Source: DASXRC01 sp036506795
Lineage (GTDB): Bacteria > Actinomycetota > Actinomycetes > Mycobacteriales > Micromonosporaceae
Length of the DNA: 48,906 nucleotides
Direction of reading: 5' to 3'
Assembly (NCBI GenBank): GCA_036506795.1
Contig: DASXRC010000111.1
Span: 1 to 48,906 of the forward strand
Shown: piece by piece, positions 40,761 through 47,849 of the stretch
How the letters are laid out: the number at the start of each line of letters is the position of its first letter
Numbering within the stretch: position 1 is the stretch's first letter
The notes under the pieces: model-generated
Database searches by the model: none
What the model saw: only the letters and a program-made list of their open reading frames with translations
Told to the model about the DNA's origin: nothing
Translations under genes and position numbers: made by a program

Positions 40761-41560
40761 CTCCGTACCTCCAGGGTGCAGCACTTCGGGCCGCCGCCCG
40801 CCTTGCGCAGCTCCGACAGATCCACGCCAATTGTCTCGTACCCGCGATCGCGCACCGCCGCCGCGAGGCCCGTGGCCTGAGCGGGCAGGACGACGTGTTG
40901 ACCGTCACTGACCGCATTGAGTCCGAGCACCCCGGCGTCGGCCGGCGTTGCGAGCACGGCATCCGGGAACAGCCGCCGCAACACCGCCCGGCTGCTGGGG
41001 GAGAACGCCTCCGGCAGGTACGCCACCGTCTCCGCGTCGAGTACGCACAGCGCGGTGTCGAGGTGGTAGAAGCGCGGGTCCATGAGCTGCAACGTGATCA
41101 CCGGGTGACCGAAGACCTCCTGCGCCCGCGCGTGGGCGGCGTGCGTGGTCCGGAAGCCGGTGCCCGCCAGGATCCACTCGCCGGCGAGCAGGATGTCGCC
41201 CTCACCCTCGTTGACGTGCTTCGGCTCGTACACGTCGAAACCCGCCCGCTCGAACCAGGCCCGGTAGGCCGGCGCCTCGTCCGCGCGTTGCGGATCGCGG
41301 AACTGCACCGCGAGCACCCGACCGTCGATGACGGTCGCTCCGTTGGCCGCGAACACCATGTCAGGCAGCCCAGGCAGCGGGTCGATCTCGTCAACCCGGT
41401 GGCCCAAATCGAGGTAGACCCGTCGCAGGAGCTCCCACTGCCGGACCGCCAGATCCACATCGACCGGCGCCGCGGGATTCATCCACGGGTTGATCGCGTA
41501 CTCGACGGCGAAGTGCGTCGGTCGGCACATCAGGTAGCGCCGCTCGGCGTACTGAGTCAT
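40757..41560 (-). CDS. Dimethylargininase/arginine deiminase-family hydrolase
   Basis: A 267-residue guanidine-group hydrolase of the amidinotransferase superfamily. Conserved blocks: MCRPTHFAVEYAINPWM, LPDMVFAANGATVI (substrate Asp), GEGDILLAGE, DPRFYHLDTALCVLDAE (catalytic His) and the C-terminal GGGPKCCTLEV with the nucleophilic Cys. It may release ornithine or citrulline from arginine or methylarginine; coupling to rocD favours an ornithine-yielding arginine dihydrolase-like role, though dimethylargininase is the standard label. ATG 41560 fits the family N-terminus. Upstream are three helix-phased ATTGCGT/GTTGCGT repeats. Confidence 0.85.
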   Translation of the reverse strand: MTQYAERRYLMCRPTHFAVEYAINPWMNPAAPVDVDLAVRQWELLRRVYLDLGHRVDEIDPLPGLPDMVFAANGATVIDGRVLAVQFRDPQRADEAPAYRAWFERAGFDVYEPKHVNEGEGDILLAGEWILAGTGFRTTHAAHARAQEVFGHPVITLQLMDPRFYHLDTALCVLDAETVAYLPEAFSPSSRAVLRRLFPDAVLATPADAGVLGLNAVSDGQHVVLPAQATGLAAAVRDRGYETIGVDLSELRKAGGGPKCCTLEVRR

Positions 41561-41644
41561 AGGTATGGCTCCCAGGGATCTCGGGCCGATCGGCGGCCTC
41601 TCGCCACGGTATGGGGAGCGGGTGAGGAGCATCCACCGGGAAAG

Positions 41645-41702
41645 GTTGCGTGTTCTCGTCGTTCATTGCGTCGCAGGCAGCCTGGACGGCGATTCGTTGC
41701 GT
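41645..41702. promoter_or_regulatory. Three (G/A)TTGCGT repeats upstream of the arginine/ornithine operon
   Basis: GTTGCGT at 41645-41651, ATTGCGT at 41665-41671 and GTTGCGT at 41696-41702. Spacings of 20 and 31 bp are close to two and three DNA turns, which suits an Lrp/AsnC-like oligomer. The regulator gene is not in the window. Confidence 0.4.
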
Positions 41703-41722
41703 ACGCCGGGCGCGCGCGGTGA

Positions 41723-41748
41723 CGCCCCGGCGGGTTTCCGCCGGGGCG
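41723..41748 (-). terminator. Hairpin terminator of the membrane protein gene
   Basis: A perfect 11-bp stem, CGCCCCGGCGG (41723-41733) with CCGCCGGGGCG (41738-41748), loop GTTT. It lies 16 nt past the stop codon. There is no U-run, as is common in high-GC actinomycetes. Confidence 0.7.
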
Positions 41749-41763
41749 CCTACCGAGTGGACC

Positions 41764-42342
41764 TTAGAAGCGGTTGACGATGTTGGAGTCGAGCCAGTCG
41801 CGCAGCCAGCCGACGCGGTCCGTGTCCGGGCTGAGCCAGGACAAGGCGCCGGTCACCGCGAGGATGCCGACCACGACGGCGCCGAGCCCGAGCAGCAGGC
41901 CCAGCATGGCATCGGACCGGCCAGCCACGTGGAACCGACTGGTCGCCGACATGCCGCCGACCGCGCACAGCACCGCCAGGGCGCCGAGCGCGATGCCGTA
42001 GCCGGCCAGCGTGCCGCTGAGCACGAACAGCGCGCCCGCGACACCGAAGATCAGGCCCAACATGGCCAGCCCACTCGCCCGGGGCCGCCGAACCTCGGGT
42101 GCCACCTCGGCGGTCCGGTCGGCGTCTGCCTGGTCGGCCGCGCGCTCGGCGGCTTCGCGGTCCGCGACCGCCGTCTCCGCCCGGGCCGGACGGTCATCGA
42201 GTGGCGTCGTGTCGGACATTTGCGGGTTGTCATAATCCGACGTCCGGTCATCGACCTGTCGTCGGGTATCCACACTGGTCTCGGCGTTCTCGTCCCGCGT
42301 CTCCCGTTCCGATCGACGTGAGTACGACGGAATCCTGACCAC
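41764..42342 (-). CDS. Multi-pass membrane protein with charged N-terminus
   Basis: A 192-residue protein. The N-terminus VVRIPSYSRRSERETRD is followed by a disordered, Asp/Arg/Ala-rich stretch (about 20-85), then four hydrophobic helices (about 90-108, 112-128, 140-160, 165-175). A VVRIPSYSRR start is recurrent in a family of actinomycete membrane proteins of unknown function. GTG 42342 was chosen because AGGAGG lies 7 nt upstream. It ends 203 bp before the hydrolase gene and has its own strong hairpin. Confidence 0.72.
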   Translation of the reverse strand: MVRIPSYSRRSERETRDENAETSVDTRRQVDDRTSDYDNPQMSDTTPLDDRPARAETAVADREAAERAADQADADRTAEVAPEVRRPRASGLAMLGLIFGVAGALFVLSGTLAGYGIALGALAVLCAVGGMSATSRFHVAGRSDAMLGLLLGLGAVVVGILAVTGALSWLSPDTDRVGWLRDWLDSNIVNRF

Positions 42343-42460
42343 AACACACCTCCTGGTGAGTGCGTGGGGAACGATATTCGGGTACCCCGATGCGTCGTGC
42401 GCCACACCTACTACCGAGTCTGCGCTGGTGGGGTGGCATATCGATCAAGGAGTTTGCCGC

Positions 42461-42519
42461 CGATCATGGACTTGTTGCCGTGGTTTGGAGATCAACTAGT
42501 GGCAACAAGTCCATGATCG
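42461..42519. repeat. Perfect hairpin repeat, CGATCATGG family, copy B
   Basis: Arm CGATCATGGACTTGTTGCC (42461-42479) and its exact complement (42501-42519), 21-nt loop. It is the sister of the copy at 6544-6608 and lies between the starts and ends of unrelated genes. Confidence 0.85.
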
Positions 42520-42549
42520 ACGGAGATGGCGACGGAGATGGCGGGCGGG

Positions 42550-43671
42550 TCAGGGCTGGCCCAGGCCGCGGCCGCGGGTCTGGTTCGCGACGAGCCTCAG
42601 CAACTGCCGCAGGTCACCGGTCCGGGCCTGCGTGGCGCGTTGCCAGGCGGCGCCGGTGCCGCGCGACCGCAGCCGGCCGAGCAGGATCGTCACGATCGGC
42701 AGGTCACCGTGGCGCTCGAGCGCCGGGGTCACGGTGTCGACGAGGTGCCGCAGCAGGTGCCAGGCCGGGCGGAGCTCTCCGGTCTGCACGTCGACGCCCA
42801 TGCCTTCCAGCCCGTCGCGGGCGGCCCGCCAGTGGGCTGCGACCAGCAGGTTCTGGTCGATCGCCGGCGCCTCACGACCCATCGCCACGTCGAAGAGGGC
42901 GGTGAGCACCAGGGCGCGGACCAGCGCCGCGAGCAGGATCGTGTCGTCGAGGCCGAGGCAGACGTCGCCGACGCGGATCTCCACCGTGGGGTACCGGCTG
43001 GACAGCCGGGCGTACCAGTAGAGCATCGGCTCGTCCAGCATCGCTTCGACGTCGATGAGCTGGCCCACGCGCCGGTCGTAGTCTGCCGGGTCGCGCAGGT
43101 ACGGTGGCGGCCCCGCGCTCGGCCAGCGTGCCCACAGGATGGACCGCCAGCTCGCGTACCCGGTGTCGATGCCGCGGAAGTACGGGGAGTTCGTGGTGAC
43201 CGCGTGCAGCACGGGTAGCGCCGGCCGGAGGTGGTTGATGACCTGTACGCCGAGTTCGCGTCCGGGGATCGCGACGTGGACGTGCACCCCGTTGAGCCCG
43301 GGAGACGGGCATAGCTCACCGAACCGCTCGGCCATGCGGTGGAACCGCGGGTCGTCGGCGACCGGGGCGTACGGTCCGTCGAGGATGCCGGTGCCCAGGG
43401 CCAGCAACCGGACGCCCGAACGCTCGGCCGCGTCGCTCACCGCGCTGCGCAGTTCCCCGAGCGACCTGCGCAGCTCCTCCAGCGTCCGCGCCGGGGGCGA
43501 GTTGATCTCAATCTGGCTGGTGAGCAATGCCCGCTCGACGTGCTTGCGCAGCGCGGGCTCGACCTCGTCGAGGGCCTGCTCGACGCCGGGGACGACCTGT
43601 CCGGTGACCGGGTCGACGAGGAGAAACTCCTCCTCGACGCCCACCGTGGGCGGGCCGCCGAGGTCGCTCAT
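42550..43671 (-). CDS. YbdK-type glutamate-cysteine ligase-like enzyme
   Basis: A 373-residue carboxylate-amine ligase of the GCS2 family. It has PTVGVEEEFLLVDP (Glu metal ligands, 8-21), SQIEINSPP, GVHVHVAIPG and TVEIRVGDVCLGLDD. In E. coli the homologue YbdK is a weak gamma-glutamylcysteine ligase; in actinomycetes, which make mycothiol rather than glutathione, its role is uncertain (ergothioneine EgtA is a different branch). ATG 43671 is supported by TAGCAT 8 nt upstream. Confidence 0.88.
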   Translation of the reverse strand: MSDLGGPPTVGVEEEFLLVDPVTGQVVPGVEQALDEVEPALRKHVERALLTSQIEINSPPARTLEELRRSLGELRSAVSDAAERSGVRLLALGTGILDGPYAPVADDPRFHRMAERFGELCPSPGLNGVHVHVAIPGRELGVQVINHLRPALPVLHAVTTNSPYFRGIDTGYASWRSILWARWPSAGPPPYLRDPADYDRRVGQLIDVEAMLDEPMLYWYARLSSRYPTVEIRVGDVCLGLDDTILLAALVRALVLTALFDVAMGREAPAIDQNLLVAAHWRAARDGLEGMGVDVQTGELRPAWHLLRHLVDTVTPALERHGDLPIVTILLGRLRSRGTGAAWQRATQARTGDLRQLLRLVANQTRGRGLGQP

Positions 43672-43679
43672 GTCAGCCG

Positions 43680-43685
43680 ATGCTA
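43680..43685 (-). promoter_or_regulatory. -10 box (TAGCAT), leaderless start at 43671
   Basis: On the minus strand TAGCAT is followed by 8 nt and then ATG 43671. Confidence 0.5.
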
Positions 43686-43726
43686 GTCGGGTGGGTCCGT
43701 CGTGAGGTCGGCAAAGACGCCCAACG

Positions 43727-45046
43727 TCAGCGGAAGACGCCGAGCGACTTCGTCCGATGCCCCGGAAAGATCTTCGCGCTGTCGGCCACGCCGAGCCGGC
43801 TCGCGAGCAGCTCGGCGAGCACGTCGCGGTAGTCGTTGGCGCCCGCGACGTCGCCCTGGTCGAGCGCGGACGGAGCCAGGCCCGGCCAGCTGCCATGCAC
43901 CCTGCCGCCGTTCAGGCCGCCACCGAGCAACAGCATCAGGCCGCCGTGACCGTGGTCGGCTCCCGCGTTGCCGTTCTCCGCCACCCGTCGGCCGAACTCG
44001 CTCATCGTGACCACGTTGACGTCGGCCAGCGCCGGCCCCAAGTCGGCGGCGAACGCGGCCAGCGCCTCGGCCAGCTGGGTGAGCTGGTTGAGCATGTCGC
44101 CGCCGTCCACCCGGCCGATCCAGGTGTGCATGTCCCAGCCGCCGACGTCGAGGGCGGCCACCCGCAGGCCGACTCCCGCCTTGATGAGGCGCGCCACGTC
44201 GCTTAGCGAACCGGCGAACCCACCGTCCGGATAGGACACCGCCGGGGCGTACTCCTCGGACGCCACCCTACGCGCTGCGGACAGCGCCTGCACCGTGACC
44301 CTTGCCTGGTCTGCGAGCGGGTGGTCGAGCCCGGTATAGAGAGCCTTCAACGCGGTCATCGTGCGCTCGCGTACGCCGTCCCAGCCCTGCAGGGCGAAGT
44401 CCCGGATGCCCTCCAGGACCAGCGCGCTTTCGCCGCCGACGAGTGACCGGGGGAGGGCGGCACCCTCGGCGATCGCCCGGAACGTCGTGCCCGGGCCGAG
44501 CGCGGTGAGCACCCGGTCCAACCATCCGGTGTGGACGGTGACGGAGGCCGCGCCGCGCTCGAGGCAGTCCTGTGCCTGGAAGTGGCTGCGGCTCGCGTCC
44601 GGCGACGCGACCGCCTGGACGGCGGCCATCGTGCCGGCCTTCCAGTACGCGTGCAGCGGCGCCAACGCCGGGTGCAGGCCGAACCGGTCGTCCCCGGGTA
44701 GCAGGGCGCCCGCGGGTACGCCGATCGTGGGCCGGGCCTTGGCGAGGTCGGGGTCGCCGGCCGGGACGGCGACGGACAGCCCGTCCATCCCGCCGCGCAG
44801 GAACACCACCACGAGCGTCCGCTTGGTGGTGGCCGGGTCCCCGAACGCGACCCGGGTCGTTATCAGTTGGGTGGCGAGGCTCGCGACGCCGACCGCACCG
44901 GCGCCGGCGAGCACGCGGCGGCGGGTGAAGCCGTGCCGCCAGCGGTCCCGCTGAGCGGCCAGCCCGGCGGCCACCCGGTCGGCGTGCACCCGGATCGCGG
45001 CATCCCCGGCCGTCGGCCCGTGGCGGCGCAGCTCCGCGCGGTTCAT
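43727..45046 (-). CDS. DUF1501 family, Tat-exported protein
   Basis: A 439-residue protein. A Tat-type signal, FTRRRVLAGAGAVGVASL (about 40-57), directs folded export. The DUF1501 domain has LVVVFLRGGMDGLSVAVP, SRSHFQAQDCLERG, ALDVGGWDMHT and VTMSEFGRRVAENGNAGADHGHGG; the last resembles the metal-binding region of alkaline-phosphatase/sulfatase-like folds. Function unknown. It lies 7 nt downstream of the DUF1800 gene, a pairing found across bacteria. Confidence 0.86.
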   Translation of the reverse strand: MNRAELRRHGPTAGDAAIRVHADRVAAGLAAQRDRWRHGFTRRRVLAGAGAVGVASLATQLITTRVAFGDPATTKRTLVVVFLRGGMDGLSVAVPAGDPDLAKARPTIGVPAGALLPGDDRFGLHPALAPLHAYWKAGTMAAVQAVASPDASRSHFQAQDCLERGAASVTVHTGWLDRVLTALGPGTTFRAIAEGAALPRSLVGGESALVLEGIRDFALQGWDGVRERTMTALKALYTGLDHPLADQARVTVQALSAARRVASEEYAPAVSYPDGGFAGSLSDVARLIKAGVGLRVAALDVGGWDMHTWIGRVDGGDMLNQLTQLAEALAAFAADLGPALADVNVVTMSEFGRRVAENGNAGADHGHGGLMLLLGGGLNGGRVHGSWPGLAPSALDQGDVAGANDYRDVLAELLASRLGVADSAKIFPGHRTKSLGVFR

Positions 45047-45053
45047 CGGCACC

Positions 45054-46853
45054 TCATCGCAGCGCGTGGTAGACGGAGTCCAACAGCAGCGGGGCGAGGT
45101 GCCCCAGGCGGCCGCCGAGGCTGGCGCCGCGCACCCGGGTGCCCTCCGTGGCGTCGAGGAACCGCAGCAGGGCGGCCCGCTCGCGCGACCCGAGAGACTG
45201 GAACACGAGCCGCTCGGCCAGCGCGTCCAGGTACGCACCCATGGTGGCCGGCCGCCTGCCGACCAGGCCCTCGAGCTTCGGATACGCGAGGCCCTTGTGC
45301 CAGCCCTGAACGAGCGCGCGGTGACTGTTCCAGGCGCCGAGCATGGCGTGCGCCGAGTCCCAAGCGCCCGCGACGTCCGGGTAGCCGTTCGGTGGCACCC
45401 AGGCGAGCGGCGCGTGGCCCAGGCTCTGTGCCTGCCAGTACAGGCCTTCGACCGCGCCCGCCGCGTCCGACCCGGGCGCGATGCCGAGCGCGCGTACGGT
45501 CGCCACGAGGTTCTCCAGTGGCCGTCGGGTCTTGAGCCCGGTCGCGATCCAGAACTCCAGCGAGCGGAACAGCGTCCGCAGAACTGGCACGATGGCGGTG
45601 CCGTTGTCCAGATAGGCCTGAGCCAGCCGGTCCACGAGCGTCTGCGGAGGGTTGTCGCACACGAACCGCACCGCCAGCTTCCGCGCGATGTTGGTTGCCG
45701 TGGCCGGGTGGGTGGCAAGGTACTGCAGGTACGCGTCGCCCACCTGGAGGCCCTTGCTGCGCGACGGATTCGGATGGGCGAAGCCGAGCACCTTCACCGG
45801 GTCGATCCAGTGCCGCGACGCCTCGTACCGGAACTCGCCCTCCGACGTCACCGTCCGGCCGGTCATGATGTACGCGCTGTGCCGCACATCCCGCTCCGTG
45901 TATCCACTGTCGACGCCCACGGTGTGCAGCTCGAGTAGCTCTCGGCCGTAGTTCTCGTTAACCGCCCGGCGGTGCGAGTCGGCGTTGTCGAGGTACCGGA
46001 GCATCGCGGGGCTTCGCGCGCTTGCACGCAGCATGCCCGCGAAGCTGCCTAGCGCGTGAGCCCGGATGACCTCCCGGTCGTACGCCGTGCGGGTGTCCCA
46101 CCCGCCGTCGAACGGGTTGGTGACGTTGAGGTGGTTGGACCAGAAGTCCACCATCACCTCGTGCAGCTGCCGCTTGCTCCAGAACTGTCGTGCCAGCGTG
46201 GCGCGTCCCAGTTCGAACATCGCGTCCCAGCTGTACTCCTTAACGGCTGCCCGGATCTGGGCGGTCGTCATGGCGACGGTCGGGAACGCGGCCAGCCGGT
46301 CCACGGCCAAGTCGTCTATTGTGGACGGATTCAGCTGGGCATCGATCCACGCGTCGATGCCGGTCTGCCTCAGCGCGGCAAGCTCGGTCCTGGTTGGGCC
46401 GTGCGTGGCGCGGCGCAGCAGGTGCAGCACCGGGTCGCGGCTGAGCGGGTTCGGCTTGGTTGGGGCGGCCTTCAACGCCGCGGCCGCGGCCTTGCTCGGC
46501 GTATCCGCGAGGCCCTCCGCGCCGAGTTCGATCGCGTCCCCGATCGCCTGCACGTAGCTGGCGTCGCGGTCGGCGAATGCGCCGGCCTCCCGGGGCGAGC
46601 CCGCGCCGTCGCTGATGGCCTCGGCGAGGCCGTGGCCGCCGCCCAGCGTGACCGCAGCCGAGCCGACGGCACCGCCCGCGAGCGCGGCGACGCCGACGCC
46701 CAGCAGCAGCTGCCGGCGGTTGCGCACGAGCCGGAGCAGCGCCGGTTCGCCCGCCTGCAGCAGGCGCGCGAGCATGGCGCTGTCCACCGCCGTGTCGCGG
46801 TGCCGGCCGGGCGTGACGGACCGAGGGGTGGACGGCCCGCCGTGCGCTGGCAT
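45054..46853 (-). CDS. DUF1800 family protein
   Basis: A 599-residue protein. Near the N-terminus NRRQLLLGVGVAALAGGAVG (about 45-64) looks like a twin-arginine export signal after a 44-residue lead. The DUF1800 body (about 135-595) contains HLLRRATHGPTRTEL, MVDFWSNHLNV, NENYGRELLELHTVGVDSGY and WVPPNGYPDVAGAW. The family function is unknown; a secreted complex with its DUF1501 partner is likely. Start ATG 46853 is supported by TAGCGT 6 nt upstream. Confidence 0.86.
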   Translation of the reverse strand: MPAHGGPSTPRSVTPGRHRDTAVDSAMLARLLQAGEPALLRLVRNRRQLLLGVGVAALAGGAVGSAAVTLGGGHGLAEAISDGAGSPREAGAFADRDASYVQAIGDAIELGAEGLADTPSKAAAAALKAAPTKPNPLSRDPVLHLLRRATHGPTRTELAALRQTGIDAWIDAQLNPSTIDDLAVDRLAAFPTVAMTTAQIRAAVKEYSWDAMFELGRATLARQFWSKRQLHEVMVDFWSNHLNVTNPFDGGWDTRTAYDREVIRAHALGSFAGMLRASARSPAMLRYLDNADSHRRAVNENYGRELLELHTVGVDSGYTERDVRHSAYIMTGRTVTSEGEFRYEASRHWIDPVKVLGFAHPNPSRSKGLQVGDAYLQYLATHPATATNIARKLAVRFVCDNPPQTLVDRLAQAYLDNGTAIVPVLRTLFRSLEFWIATGLKTRRPLENLVATVRALGIAPGSDAAGAVEGLYWQAQSLGHAPLAWVPPNGYPDVAGAWDSAHAMLGAWNSHRALVQGWHKGLAYPKLEGLVGRRPATMGAYLDALAERLVFQSLGSRERAALLRFLDATEGTRVRGASLGGRLGHLAPLLLDSVYHALR

Positions 46854-46859
46854 GCCGGC

Positions 46860-46865
46860 ACGCTA
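46860..46865 (-). promoter_or_regulatory. -10 box (TAGCGT), leaderless start at 46853
   Basis: On the minus strand TAGCGT is followed by 6 nt and then ATG 46853. Confidence 0.55.
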
Positions 46866-46905
46866 GCGAGGCCGCGCCGGCGTACTCAATGATCTTAATC
46901 CATTT

Positions 46906-47799
46906 CTAACCCGCGTACGCCGCGGTGATCGAGGTGAACTCCCAGGTCCTCTGCGCGATGCCGCTGCAGTCGGTGCCGGCGTCGCCGCCCGCGCAGGGCC
47001 GGTCCCGGTTGACCGACCAGAACGCCAGCCGGGCCAGGTGCCGCGCCTGCGCCCAATCCCGAATCTGGGTCCAGGTGCTCGGCGAGGTCACCTCCTGCTG
47101 GTCGGAGATGCCGTTCATGCCGGATATGCCCATACGGCGGTGCGCGGTGTCGTCGCTCCAGCCGTAGGCCGCCCGCAGCGCGGACCGTAGTCCGTCGGCC
47201 GCGCTGACCGTACTCGCGAACATGTCCGCGCCGCCCGCGAAGTCGAACGGCATGATCGTAAAGACATCCACGTCTGCCCGAAGGGCGGCGGACTGATTGA
47301 TCAGCCGGACGCCCCAGTGGTCCGGCCCGGTCGTCGTCGTGCCGAACGTCAGGATCGTCGTCAGGTCCGGGTTGTTCTGCTTGACGATCCTCAGGGCATT
47401 GAGGATGCGGTCCTGGATGGCCTCGTTCTCGAACTCGTCCTCGTTCTCGATGTCGATGTCGATCGCCCTCAGGTCGTACGCGTCGACGACCTGCTGGTAC
47501 GCCGCGGCCAGCGCTGCTGCCGTGTCGCAGTTCGGGCCGAGCTTGTTGCCACTCCACCCGCCGAAGGACACGATGACGTCGCCGCCCGCCGCGCGGATCT
47601 GGGAAATCGCGGACTCGTCGACCCCACCGGTCAGCGGTCGGCTCCCGTCCCAGCCCGGGGTGCAGCCGCCTGCGGATAGCACGAACGCCAACGTGAACCA
47701 CCTGATGCCGGTCGCCGACATCACCATCGACGGTGCGGGCGGATCGCCCCACCCTTGGTACAGGTATGGCGCGGCTACCATCGCGGCGCGCGTCGTCAT
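46906..47799 (-). CDS. GH18 chitinase-like protein without signal peptide
   Basis: A 297-residue GH18-type barrel. It starts with the catalytic domain itself (AAPYLYQGWGDPP), then DVIVSFGGWSGNKLGP (the SxGG beta-strand), AIDIDIENEDEFEN (the DxDxE catalytic strand, with Glu as acid) and FTIMPFDFAGG. Secreted actinomycete chitinases normally have a signal peptide and a binding module before this domain; neither is present and none is encoded in frame upstream. It may be intracellular or a trimmed copy. CACACT 6 nt before ATG 47799 could be a leaderless -10. Activity on chitin is unproven. Confidence 0.8.
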   Translation of the reverse strand: MTTRAAMVAAPYLYQGWGDPPAPSMVMSATGIRWFTLAFVLSAGGCTPGWDGSRPLTGGVDESAISQIRAAGGDVIVSFGGWSGNKLGPNCDTAAALAAAYQQVVDAYDLRAIDIDIENEDEFENEAIQDRILNALRIVKQNNPDLTTILTFGTTTTGPDHWGVRLINQSAALRADVDVFTIMPFDFAGGADMFASTVSAADGLRSALRAAYGWSDDTAHRRMGISGMNGISDQQEVTSPSTWTQIRDWAQARHLARLAFWSVNRDRPCAGGDAGTDCSGIAQRTWEFTSITAAYAG

Positions 47800-47849
47800 G
47801 CTGCCAGTGTGCGGGTTTGACCCCGTCGATGGCGGATATTGACTCTCGT

